In this document: one piece after another, positions 24,352 through 32,185 of the stretch
How positions within the stretch are numbered: position 1 is the stretch's first letter
Layout of the letters: every line of letters begins with the position of its first letter
Assembly (NCBI RefSeq): GCF_001647195.1
Contig: NZ_LVCV01000318.1
Span: 1 to 48,729, forward strand
From: Rhodococcus sp. EPR-157
GTDB taxonomy: Bacteria > Actinomycetota > Actinomycetes > Mycobacteriales > Mycobacteriaceae
Length of the DNA: 48,729 nt
Direction of reading: 5' to 3'
Notes under the pieces: generated by a model
Told to the model about the DNA's origin: nothing
The model's database searches: none
What the model saw: only the letters and a program-made list of their open reading frames with translations
Made by a program: the position numbers and the translations under genes

Positions 24352-25197
24352 TCAGACATCATCCAACGAGCGGAACCAATGATCTCGGCTAATAAGGTTG
24401 ATCATTTTGGTATCGATTCCTAGCTCCTCAGCGCGCAAGAGTGCTGACTCTCGCGTGATCGAGTGTCTCGGGAAATCCCATCCTGTCGCTCTGCCGATCT
24501 GCTTCAAAATCTCAATTACGTGCGACGGCCGTGACTCATTCACGTGCATAGTCCGACCGTGGTCGACTGGGCCCTTCTCGGACAGATCCGCAATGATTTT
24601 GGCGAGATGGTCAACATGGATCGTGGAGTGCAGCGCGGATCCGTCGTCGATCATGAAACCCATCCTGTCCGTCATGTTCCGCAGACCGGGCCAGAACCAC
24701 TTGTCGCCAGGCCCGTAGACGAGATGGGGTCTGATGACCAGTCCTCCTGCGTCACGCACGTACACCTCTGCTGCCGCTCTCGTTCGGCTAGCGGGTGACC
24801 GAGGTCGGATTGGCACACCGTCTACGGGTAGGTCTCGAAATGGGCCGGGCCCATATACGGCGGCGGTACTCACGTACAGCAACCGATCGACGCCGGCTTC
24901 CGCCGAGATGGTCGCTATGTTCTGCGTACCTCGCTGATTGACGTCTATGCATCGCTGTTCATCGTGGCCGACGTAGGACACGCAGCTGATGACAGTCTCT
25001 ACCTGAGCCATGACACGTCGCAGGGAATCGACGTCACTGACGTCTCCGATCCATGCGGCCACTCCAGCGGCCGCCAGCTCCTGGGCGTCGCGCTTTGTCC
25101 GCACGAAGCCGATCACACGGCGATAATCGCGAGCGGCGAACTGCCGTATGACGGCAGATCCGATGAACCCAGTAGCTCCGAGCACGAGTGTTACCAC
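24352..25197 (-). CDS. gblE: NAD(P)-dependent epimerase/dehydratase-like enzyme of the butyrolactone locus
   Basis: A 281-residue extended-SDR protein, probably acting in gamma-butyrolactone maturation, as proposed for gblE in Rhodococcus jostii. The Rossmann motif is VLGATGFIGSAVIRQF, followed by GDVSDVDSLRR and ISCVSYVGH. The substrate side includes LLYVSTAAVYGPG and PHLVYGPGDKWFWPG. The usual catalytic Y-x-x-x-K is not seen: the aligned segment is SPASRTRAAAEVYV, with Ala and Arg in those places. GTG 25197 (VVTLVLGATG) is the likeliest start; the longer frame to 25260 covers the palindrome and receptor promoter. Divergent from gblR. Confidence 0.8.
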   Translation of the reverse strand: MVTLVLGATGFIGSAVIRQFAARDYRRVIGFVRTKRDAQELAAAGVAAWIGDVSDVDSLRRVMAQVETVISCVSYVGHDEQRCIDVNQRGTQNIATISAEAGVDRLLYVSTAAVYGPGPFRDLPVDGVPIRPRSPASRTRAAAEVYVRDAGGLVIRPHLVYGPGDKWFWPGLRNMTDRMGFMIDDGSALHSTIHVDHLAKIIADLSEKGPVDHGRTMHVNESRPSHVIEILKQIGRATGWDFPRHSITRESALLRAEELGIDTKMINLISRDHWFRSLDDV

Positions 25198-25220
25198 GGT
25201 GTGTCCGTGTTGAAGGTCCT

Positions 25221-25238
25221 GTTGGGATGTCTCCCAAC
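25221..25238. promoter_or_regulatory. Candidate GblR operator (perfect palindrome)
   Basis: GTTGGGA-TGTC-TCCCAAC is a perfect inverted repeat with 7-bp arms in the 86-bp gap between gblE and gblR. A further GTTGGG half-site lies at 25272-25277, just before the receptor ATG. ArpA/ScbR-type receptors usually bind such palindromes at their own promoter; assignment to GblR is inference. Confidence 0.55.
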
Positions 25239-25283
25239 GTATCGTTGCGAGACAAGCCATCGGTGAAGAGAGTTGGGTAACAA

Positions 25284-25928
25284 ATGCAGGAGCGTGCTGT
25301 TCTCACGCGCCAGGCCGTGATCTTGGGAGCTGCAAAGAGTTTCGAGAAGTTCGGTTACTCCGCCAGCCTGACTACGATCTTGCAACACGCCGGTGTCACC
25401 AAGGGCGCGATGTATTTTCACTTCTCGTCGAAGGAAGAGCTGGCGCACGCAGTCATAGATGCGCAGCACGGCATGGCGATGGAGGGCGCCCAACTCGTGG
25501 CGGCGCATTCCGATTCCGCGATCGAGACATTGGTGTTCGTCTCCCAGGAAATGGCACGACAGCTTGTGACCGAGCCCATCGCGCGAGGCGGCATGCGTCT
25601 GACGATGGAGATCGGCAGTATCCAAGGTCCGATCGAAAAAACGTACTTGGACTGGATCGACTCCATCCGACAGGTGGCGGAACAAGCTGCTTCGGACGGC
25701 GATATCGTCCAAGGTACGGACATCGATGCGCTGGCCCGGTTCATCGTCGGGTCGTTCACCGGCGTGCAGATCCTCTCGGAGATGCTGACGGGCAGAGCTG
25801 ATTTGTACGAGCGGCTGAGCCAGCTGTGGGCCTTGGTGTTGCCCACGATCGTCGATAAGAACAGATTGGCTCACGTCTTGCAGCTGGCAGCACTTCCCCC
25901 GCGCAAGTGGGAGCCGCTGACCGCTTGA
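25284..25928 (+). CDS. gblR: Gamma-butyrolactone receptor, TetR family (ArpA/ScbR type)
   Basis: A 214-residue repressor that releases DNA when it binds an autoinducer. The N-terminus is diagnostic: MQERAVLTRQAVILGAAKSF, EKFGYSASLTTILQHAGVTK and GAMYFHFSSKEELAHAVIDA, the TetR HTH with the KGA-YFHF-SKEELA signature of the butyrolactone receptors. The C-terminal ligand domain includes GSFTGVQILSEMLTGRADLY and LSQLWALVLPTI, also typical of ScbR/ArpA relatives. ATG 25284 is used. It lies between gblE (divergent) and gblA (convergent, 23 bp away). Confidence 0.92.
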   Translation: MQERAVLTRQAVILGAAKSFEKFGYSASLTTILQHAGVTKGAMYFHFSSKEELAHAVIDAQHGMAMEGAQLVAAHSDSAIETLVFVSQEMARQLVTEPIARGGMRLTMEIGSIQGPIEKTYLDWIDSIRQVAEQAASDGDIVQGTDIDALARFIVGSFTGVQILSEMLTGRADLYERLSQLWALVLPTIVDKNRLAHVLQLAALPPRKWEPLTA

Positions 25929-25951
25929 TATCGACCGACCACCAAGGACAT

Positions 25952-26848
25952 TCATGACCTGTCTTCAACGGAGAGTTCCAGTTCTGCCGTAAGTGCATCA
26001 TCCTGAGTGAACCGGATGCAGTACCGAGTCGGCTCCTGCGCCGATGCGGCGAGGACAGACGTGGAGATCTCACAAGGGGTCTCCCATTCGGTGAATTGGG
26101 GGAACACTGCGGAAAGGGTGTGGATCTGAGCTGCGGGGTTGCCGGAGCGATACCGCACAGCCTGCCGGGCGGCCTCGAAGACCACCATGCCGGGAATGTG
26201 GTCGACGGGGTGGTCCAGGAGGGCGGAGTTCTGGGGGTCCGGGTCGCAGAACATGACTCGTCGAGCATCGTTGGCACTGATCAGCACATCAGGTTCCGAC
26301 AGGCGTCCTACCCGGCCGGGGCGGACGGTGACAGACCCTGGCGGGGTCGTGCGCCGGCTCGGGTACTGATTCTCGCGGCCACGCCGGATGCGTCGATACC
26401 CGTCGGGGCTCACCCCTCGTGCGACGGCATTGCACCTGGCAATGTCCTTCGATCCATCGCTCAGGGTGCCGGACACGTCGACTCCCGAGACTGCATCGTC
26501 GCGGTAGCTCAGCTTGTTGACGGTCAGATCGAATGCCAGCGGGGCGGATGTCGTCGGGATGCCATGCGATCCGAGCATGTTCAGGCTGAATGTCTCCATG
26601 AGTAAGCTGTGGTGCGAAGGGATGTGGTACCGAGTGTGGCAGAGGAGCACTACAGCTTGCCGGAATGCCTCTGCCACGCTGAGCGGGTCGTGGTGCCCGC
26701 TGGATGTATCGAAGATTCGGTGAGCGGGTGGCAGCTGTATGCCTACCTCGTACGCCGCTTCGGGTTCGAAACGGTAGTCCGTCACGAACACTTCTGCGAC
26801 AGCATGCCGGTGAACCAGGTGGCGCGGGACAGTTCTTACGTATTCCAT
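25952..26848 (-). CDS. gblA: Gamma-butyrolactone synthase, AfsA/ScbA type
   Basis: A 298-residue enzyme condensing a beta-ketoacyl thioester with a C3 unit (dihydroxyacetone phosphate in AfsA) in the first step of butyrolactone signal formation. Two AfsA hot-dog repeats are visible. The first starts with RTVPRHLVHRHAVAEVFVTD. The second carries LLDHPVDHIPGMVVFEAARQ, the most conserved AfsA stretch, after RRVMFCDPDP. ATG 26848 (MEYVRTVP) puts the conserved VPR..VH motif at its usual distance from the N-terminus. Homologous to gblA of R. jostii RHA1. A hairpin (CGCCAC/GTGGCG, 26872-26892) lies just upstream, in the gap to the luxR gene. Confidence 0.93.
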   Translation of the reverse strand: MEYVRTVPRHLVHRHAVAEVFVTDYRFEPEAAYEVGIQLPPAHRIFDTSSGHHDPLSVAEAFRQAVVLLCHTRYHIPSHHSLLMETFSLNMLGSHGIPTTSAPLAFDLTVNKLSYRDDAVSGVDVSGTLSDGSKDIARCNAVARGVSPDGYRRIRRGRENQYPSRRTTPPGSVTVRPGRVGRLSEPDVLISANDARRVMFCDPDPQNSALLDHPVDHIPGMVVFEAARQAVRYRSGNPAAQIHTLSAVFPQFTEWETPCEISTSVLAASAQEPTRYCIRFTQDDALTAELELSVEDRS

Positions 26849-27023
26849 TGAAGTAGCGGACCTTTCGGAATCGCCACGCTGCTTCGGTGGCGTGCGAGCT
26901 CCAATTCTCGACGTCCTTGTTGGTCTGCGAATCGTCACCATTGACGACTTTCACGGACGGGAAGTCCGATCCGAACGCCCGGAACCCGGCGTGTGCTGGT
27001 TGCGTGCCGGGCACAGGCGATGG

Positions 27024-27683
27024 CTAGTAACGGCCGATCTGGGTTTCCAGCCGGTCTCTGCGAGTACCGCGACCAGACCGACGGAGCATCGCGCACGCCT
27101 CGACCTGGGAGTGGACATCGAGCTTGTGCAGGATGTGTCGGACGTGGGCTCGGACTGTGGTCAGTGAGACATGCGCTATCCGCGCAACGGTGTCGGCGTT
27201 GTGGCCGGTGTACACGAGTCCCAGGATTTCGAACTCGCGGTCGGTCAGGTCATCGATGCGCGTAGCTTCCTCGGCGCGGATCCGAATGCGCCGCATCAGT
27301 GCAAAATTGTCTCGCCGTGCACGACTGTCACGTGGGTCGAGAGCGGTGTGCAGTTCATCGAGCAGCGCTTCGAACGGCAGGTGAGCACTGATCGCCGTCT
27401 GGGCGCCGCCTGCGAGGCCGCGAATCAATGATGCGCTGCTATCGAGACCGCCGATCAGGATCGCATCCCTAATCGCCGAAAGCTCTGTGTGATCCCACGC
27501 GATGTCTCCGCGCGACAGGAGAACGACCGCTGTGCTGCGGGTTGCGACGTGCTGCGCGAGGAGTCGACGATCCATGGTCTGCGAGTCGAAGTGTGTTCGT
27601 GCCGCGAGTCCAGCGACGATGGCGTTAGCGAATCCACGAGCACGCGCGGAGGTGTACACGGTGACGGGGCTGGATGTTGTCAT
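27024..27683 (-). CDS. LuxR-type regulator with atypical receiver
   Basis: A 219-residue regulator. The C-terminal LuxR HTH is clear (LTDREFEILGLVYTGHNADT, VARIAHVSLTTVRAHVRHIL, HKLDVHSQVEACAML). The N-terminal ~120 residues look like a receiver fold, but the phospho-acceptor strand reads AVVLLSRGD, with Ser where Asp is expected, and the N-terminal acidic pair is absent (VTVYTSARARG). So it is probably phosphorylation-independent, controlled by ligand or dosage. It lies upstream of gblA on the same strand (175-bp gap) with no kinase nearby. A role in butyrolactone control is inferred from position. Confidence 0.85.
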   Translation of the reverse strand: MTTSSPVTVYTSARARGFANAIVAGLAARTHFDSQTMDRRLLAQHVATRSTAVVLLSRGDIAWDHTELSAIRDAILIGGLDSSASLIRGLAGGAQTAISAHLPFEALLDELHTALDPRDSRARRDNFALMRRIRIRAEEATRIDDLTDREFEILGLVYTGHNADTVARIAHVSLTTVRAHVRHILHKLDVHSQVEACAMLRRSGRGTRRDRLETQIGRY

Positions 27684-27935
27684 GGCGACAACACCGCCGG
27701 GTCATGGCCAGATCATGCGCGTTTCAATCGCTTCGAAACCAGATCGTTGGTTTGCAGCTGTCTACCAGCGAGTGAGTCCGGACAAGTAGGCGAGAGTTGG
27801 TGGTGGTGCGGCGAGCTACTCGATTACTTTCAACGCGACGCCTGCCGACAGTCCATCAGTGCCTCTCAATCCCGATCCTGACCGGATGATCGCGACATTC
27901 GAGCAAACGAACTTCTGATAGGCCAATCCGGTATG

Positions 27936-28331
27936 TCAGCGGGCGTCGTCGTAATCGACGCGGGAAGTATGAATATGGGCCTGATGGCGTTTCGCCCAAT
28001 CGGTGATCAATGAGAGGGTCTGAGCGAGTTCCCGAGCCGCATCGGTGAGTCGATACTCCGTCTTGGGCGGAACCGTCGCGTAGATCGTGCGGTGCAGCAA
28101 ACCGTCCCGCTCCAAATTTCGCAGTGTGAGAGTTAGCATCCGCCTACTGATGCCCGGGATGGCACGTTCGTACTCGGTAAATCGTACGACCTCTTCCGCA
28201 CCGGTCAGCGTGAGCACGCCGATGGCCCATTTCCCACTCACCCGATCCAGGACTTCGTTGAGCGGGCAGACCTGCCGGACGGCCTCATGGGCGGCGGTCG
28301 CCCCCTTGTGGATTTTCTCCGGGCGGACCAT
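27936..28331 (-). CDS. HxlR-family transcriptional regulator
   Basis: A 131-residue winged-helix regulator. Family landmarks are CPLNEVLDRVSGKWAIGVLT, FTEYERAIPGISRRMLTLTL, RNLERDGLLHRTIYATVPPK and TEYRLTDAARELAQTLSLI. The Cys used by redox- or aldehyde-sensing HxlR proteins is present in VCPLNE. ATG 28331 has an AAGG site; an in-frame ATG at 28364 would add 11 residues. Divergent from a drug-efflux-like MFS gene, which it probably represses. CGTTAC/GTAACG arms at 28337-28372 around the start could be its operator. Confidence 0.88.
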   Translation of the reverse strand: MVRPEKIHKGATAAHEAVRQVCPLNEVLDRVSGKWAIGVLTLTGAEEVVRFTEYERAIPGISRRMLTLTLRNLERDGLLHRTIYATVPPKTEYRLTDAARELAQTLSLITDWAKRHQAHIHTSRVDYDDAR

Positions 28332-28761
28332 ACCTTCGTTACCATCAGTCACCCTTGTTATCATACGTAACGGGCCTGAGATGCCGCTCCCTCGTAAGCG
28401 GCCGACCGCACCTCGAGAAGTAGATGCTCCGGGCGAGATAACTCTGCGACCTGCTCGGCGGTCACTTCGGCCAGATCCGGTATCCCTCGACCTGTTCGAC
28501 GAAGCGGGCCACCGTACGACGGTGTCATGGGGCGTGGGTGTCATGGGGCGTGACCAGGATGGACCCGAACGGCCCATCGGAGGGTCCTCCGATTGTCACC
28601 GACTCCGCACGGTGATCTACGCCATACCGCTGTTCTGTCTGCCGGCACTAGCAGGACGGTCACATCGCTGTTCCTCGGTGAATGCAAATGTTCCCTCTTC
28701 AGCTCATCGGCGGCACAGACGATGGTGGGTGGTCGGAAATCATAACGACGAAAGGGACCCC
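28332..28761. other. Long leader between HxlR and MFS genes, with a tandem repeat
   Basis: About 430 bp. GGTGTCATGGGGCGTG occurs twice in tandem (28521-28536 and 28537-28552). The + frame stays open from inside hxlR to the MFS gene, but its translation is Arg/Pro-rich and not homologous to anything recognised, so it is not called coding. The MFS promoter should lie here; a good ribosome-binding site (GAAAGGGA) precedes 28762. Confidence 0.45.
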
Positions 28762-30192
28762 GTGTCAGGCCCCACGCCCCGCTCAGTCCCCCGGCCGGGG
28801 CTCACCCTGGCCTTGCTCGCCTTCGCCCAGTTCATGACAGCGGTCGACTTCGACATAGTCTTCGTCGCCCTTCCGCAGATCGGCCGGGACCTCGAATTCT
28901 CGGAGCAGTCGCTGCAGACGGTCGTCAGCGCTTACACCGTCGTCCTCGGCGGCTTCCTGCTCCTCGGTGGCAGGGCCGCAGATCGACTGGGCGCGCGCCG
29001 CACGTTCTTCGCCGGCCTCGCAGTGTTCGGTCTGTCGTCACTTGCCGCCGGGCTGGCGGAGGGTCCCACTGCGCTGGTGCTCGCCAGGGCGGTGCAAGGT
29101 TTAGGCGCGGCACTGCTCACCCCCTCCACGTTGAAGCTCGTCACCACGCACTTCGCCGAAGGGGCGGCGCGCAACAAGGCACTCGCGATCTGGGGTGCCG
29201 CAGGCGCGAGCGGCGCCGCGGTCGGCGCGCTCGGAGGTGGAGTCCTCACCAGCCTGCTCGGCTGGGAATGGGTCTTTTTCGTCAACGTGCCGCTCATGGT
29301 GATCGCGCTGGCTTCAGCACCAGCTCTGCTCGGCAAGGACGCCGCTACGGGACCCGGTGGCTTCGACCTGCCGGGCGCGGTGCTCGCCACCGCCGGCTTC
29401 ACCCTCGTCGTACTCGGGTTGGTATCCGGCCCTGAAATCGGCTGGCTGACGGTGCGCGGCTTAGCAGCGGTCGTGCTCGGCGTCGTGCTGGTCGGCCTGT
29501 TCGTGTTGGTGGAATCCCGTACCCTCGATCCGCTGTTGCCGCTGAGCATCTTCCGCAACCGCAACGTGGGCGCCGCGACGACGGGGGCTTTCTTGTTCAT
29601 GGGTACTGTCGGAACGCAGTACCACCTGTTCACAACCTATCTTCAAACAGTGCTGGGCTACACCCCGCTCACGGCCGGATTCGCGTTCCTGCCACTCAGC
29701 GTGTGCAGCCTGCTGGCGTCGATGAAGCTGGTACCCCTCCTTCTCGGCAGGCTCGGTATTCGATCCACCCTGGTCATTGGCATGACAGGGGTGACCGTGT
29801 CGATGGTCGTGTTGGCGCTCGGCATGTCCGTCGACGGTTCCTATTGGGCAGTGCTACCGGGTGTGCTCCTCTGGGGAACGTCCGCCGGGCTCGCCTTTCC
29901 CGCGTTGTTTGTGTCGGTCTCGACCGGAGTGGCGCTGGAACGGCAGGGTATCGCCTCCGCGCTCGCCTCGACAGCCCAATATCTGGGATCGGCCGTCGGT
30001 CTCGCAGCCCTGGTCGCGGTGGCCACAGCTGGGGTCGGTCCGGATGCGACCTCCGACTCCATCGTCGCCGGCCTCCGTCTCGCGGGATTGGTCGCAGCTG
30101 CGCTCACCCTCGCAGGGGCAGTCCTCGCCGCGATCGTCCTGCGCCCTCGGACCGAAACTGCGGTTCCGAAAGCACAGACTGAGAATGCGTGA
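28762..30192 (+). CDS. MFS transporter, DHA2 (14-TM drug:H+ antiporter) family
   Basis: A 476-residue efflux pump. Helix 1 includes AFAQFMTAVDFDIVFVALPQ, the DHA2 pattern (usually 'MxxLDxTIVNVALP', with Asp kept). Loop 2-3 is GGRAADRLGARRTFFAGLAV. The antiporter motif C region is GAAGASGAAVGALGGGVLTS, followed by LLGWEWVFFVNVP. The last two helices have the normal EmrB/QacA spacing. GTG 28762 with GAAAGGGA upstream is the start. Probably exports a toxic organic compound under control of the divergent HxlR regulator. Confidence 0.92.
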   Translation: MSGPTPRSVPRPGLTLALLAFAQFMTAVDFDIVFVALPQIGRDLEFSEQSLQTVVSAYTVVLGGFLLLGGRAADRLGARRTFFAGLAVFGLSSLAAGLAEGPTALVLARAVQGLGAALLTPSTLKLVTTHFAEGAARNKALAIWGAAGASGAAVGALGGGVLTSLLGWEWVFFVNVPLMVIALASAPALLGKDAATGPGGFDLPGAVLATAGFTLVVLGLVSGPEIGWLTVRGLAAVVLGVVLVGLFVLVESRTLDPLLPLSIFRNRNVGAATTGAFLFMGTVGTQYHLFTTYLQTVLGYTPLTAGFAFLPLSVCSLLASMKLVPLLLGRLGIRSTLVIGMTGVTVSMVVLALGMSVDGSYWAVLPGVLLWGTSAGLAFPALFVSVSTGVALERQGIASALASTAQYLGSAVGLAALVAVATAGVGPDATSDSIVAGLRLAGLVAAALTLAGAVLAAIVLRPRTETAVPKAQTENA

Positions 30193-30353
30193 TCAGGCAG
30201 GTAAGACCGGATTCGTGCCCGTTCGCTCCCGGCTGGTTCGAACGCGGTTGGCGTCGATTTCTGCTCTTCGATGCGCTGCAGCTCGGCCTCGCGTTTGGTG
30301 AGACATCGAGGCCAACGACCTAGCAACGCTGCTCAGCTTCGACCGGCACAAAC

Positions 30354-30387
30354 AAACCCGACCCACCCTTGCGGGTGGGTCGGGTTT
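30354..30387 (-). terminator. Strong hairpin terminator near tRNA-Ser(TGA)
   Basis: AAACCCGACCCACCC (30354-30368) and GGGTGGGTCGGGTTT (30373-30387) form a perfect 15-bp stem with loop TTGC, ending in TTT on both strands. It serves the tRNA on the minus strand and may also stop read-through from the MFS gene. Confidence 0.9.
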
Positions 30388-30401
30388 GAGTAACGAACAT
30401 T

Positions 30402-30491
30402 TGGCGGAAGCGGAGGGATTTGAACCCACGGACGCTTTTACACGTCTCTCGCTTTCAAGGCGAGTGCATTAGGCCGCTCTGCCACGCTTCC
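30402..30491 (-). tRNA. tRNA-Ser (anticodon TGA)
   Basis: A class II tRNA of 87 nt plus an encoded CCA (30402-30404). The acceptor stem is GGAAGCG/CGCTTCC. The anticodon arm CTCGC-CTTGAAA-GCGAG gives TGA, a long variable arm follows, and the T-arm is GGGTTCAAATCCC. Confidence 0.97.
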
Positions 30492-30543
30492 TGGTCTCAC
30501 TCGTACGTGGAGATACTAAACGCTCCGCGCACGGCGAGGCCAA

Positions 30544-31041
30544 TCAGCCCTTGACGTCGGATCTTTCCATCGCGGCGTCGACTTTCTCGAAGATGTCGCC
30601 GAGAACCGCAAGCTCTTGTTCCGTCAGCAGGTCGACCAGATGCTTCCTGACGCTGTCCACATGCGTCGGAGCTGCTTCCGTCAGGCGACGCCTGCCCTCG
30701 TCGGTGATGACCGCCAGCACGCCACGCCCGTCGTCGACGCACGTGCTGCGCTCGACCATCCCGTCGGATTCCATTCGTCGAATCTGATGTGTCAGGCGGC
30801 TACGGGACGACAGAACACCGTCGGCCAGCTCGCTCATTCGCAACGATCCGTCCGGCGACTCCGACAGCATCACCAGGATGCGATATTCGGCCATCGTCAG
30901 GTTGTGCGCATCCTGCAGATCCTTGTTGAGTACCCCCATCAATCGTTGGCCGCCGTCGACATAGGCGCGCCACGCTCTCATTTCCGCAGTATCGAGCCAC
31001 TGCGGGTCCCCCCCTGGACCAAAGGATCGTTCGGCCGTCAC
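30544..31041 (-). CDS. MarR-family transcriptional regulator
   Basis: A 165-residue winged-helix dimer. The core reads NLTMAEYRILVMLSESPDGS, LRMSELADGVLSSRSRLTHQ and IRRMESDGMVERSTCVDDGR (wing with the conserved D-R-x-like turn), followed by VLAVITDEGRRRLTEAAP. GTG start at 31041. Divergent from an aldo/keto reductase gene with an 84-bp gap, a likely self-regulated pair. Probable ligands are phenolics or electrophiles; not determinable here. Confidence 0.9.
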   Translation of the reverse strand: MTAERSFGPGGDPQWLDTAEMRAWRAYVDGGQRLMGVLNKDLQDAHNLTMAEYRILVMLSESPDGSLRMSELADGVLSSRSRLTHQIRRMESDGMVERSTCVDDGRGVLAVITDEGRRRLTEAAPTHVDSVRKHLVDLLTEQELAVLGDIFEKVDAAMERSDVKG

Positions 31042-31125
31042 CCGATCATATTAGGCACTCGACTTACCGATGAGTAGCTCTGCGTGCTCGACGTCCGTTC
31101 GCCGGACTCGGCATAGTCTCGATAG

Positions 31126-32160
31126 ATGCCCGAACCACACATCGATACCCCGTACGTTGCATCCGAAGACCGCTACGAGTCGATGCCGTATCGCCGCACC
31201 GGCCGCAGTGGCCTGAAGTTGCCGGCGATCTCGCTCGGCCTGTGGCACAACTTCGGTGACGACGCACCCCTCGATGGCCAGCGTGCCGTACTCAGACGCG
31301 CGTTCGACCTTGGAATCACCCACTTCGATCTAGCCAACAACTACGGCCCGCCCTATGGCAGTGCGGAGCAGAATTTCGGTCGGATCCTGCGCGAGGACTT
31401 CGCCGGATACCGCGACGAACTGGTCATCTCGAGCAAGGCCGGATGGGACATGTGGCCCGGCCCCTACGGATTCGGCGGCTCACGGAAGTACCTGCTGTCC
31501 TCGCTCGACCAGTCGCTCGGACGGATGGGGCTGGACTACGTCGACATCTTCTACAGCCACCGCCCCGACCACGACACCCCACTCGAGGAGACCGCGGGCG
31601 CATTGATCAGCGCGGTGCAGCAGGGCAAGGCTCTCTACGTCGGCATCAGCTCGTACACGCCGGAGAACACCGCGAAGATGGCTGAACTCTTGACAGCTGC
31701 AGGCGTTCCGCTGCTCATCCACCAGCCCAGTTACTCGATGGTCAACCGGTGGATCGAGGACGGCTTGCTGGAGACTCTCGAGCAGGTCGGCGCGGGCGCG
31801 ATCGCGTTCTCTCCGTTGGCGCAGGGAATGCTCACCGACAAGTACCTCGACGGAATCCCCGAAGGCTCACGCGCCACGCAGGGCAAGTCCTTGAACCCCG
31901 ACTGGTTCACCGACGAGCACGTCGAGCACCTGCGGGAATTGAACTCCATTGCCTCCGCCCGCGGCCAGTCGCTCGCACAACTCGCCCTCAGCTGGGCGCT
32001 GCGCGATCCACGGGTGACCTCGGTGCTGATCGGTGCGTCGAGCGTCCGGCAGCTCGAGAACAACGTCGGTGCGCTGGAGAACCTCGACTTCACCGCCGAA
32101 GAGCTCACGGCCATCGACGAGCACGCCAGGGACTTCGGGATCAACCTCTGGGATATCTAA
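31126..32160 (+). CDS. Aldo/keto reductase, YghZ-like (glyceraldehyde 3-phosphate reductase type)
   Basis: A 344-residue NADPH-dependent oxidoreductase with a (beta/alpha)8 barrel. The catalytic tetrad is visible: Asp and Tyr in FDLANNYGPPYGSAEQNFG, Lys in VISSKAGWDMWPG and His in IFYSHRPDHDTPLEE. Cofactor-binding elements include IAFSPLAQGMLTDKYLDGIP and VLIGASSVRQLENNV. The YGPPYG loop is shared with E. coli YghZ/GprA, which reduces L-glyceraldehyde 3-phosphate and methylglyoxal. Probably regulated by the divergent MarR gene. A quinone oxidoreductase gene follows 25 bp later on the same strand. Confidence 0.92.
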   Translation: MPEPHIDTPYVASEDRYESMPYRRTGRSGLKLPAISLGLWHNFGDDAPLDGQRAVLRRAFDLGITHFDLANNYGPPYGSAEQNFGRILREDFAGYRDELVISSKAGWDMWPGPYGFGGSRKYLLSSLDQSLGRMGLDYVDIFYSHRPDHDTPLEETAGALISAVQQGKALYVGISSYTPENTAKMAELLTAAGVPLLIHQPSYSMVNRWIEDGLLETLEQVGAGAIAFSPLAQGMLTDKYLDGIPEGSRATQGKSLNPDWFTDEHVEHLRELNSIASARGQSLAQLALSWALRDPRVTSVLIGASSVRQLENNVGALENLDFTAEELTAIDEHARDFGINLWDI

Positions 32161-32185
32161 CCGCTGCGCCGCATAGGGTGGTCGT

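Noticed and set aside
28332-28761. N-terminal extension of the MFS transporter through the whole leader
   Set aside because: The frame is open, but the sequence is not transporter-like, and a strong ribosome-binding site precedes the GTG at 28762.
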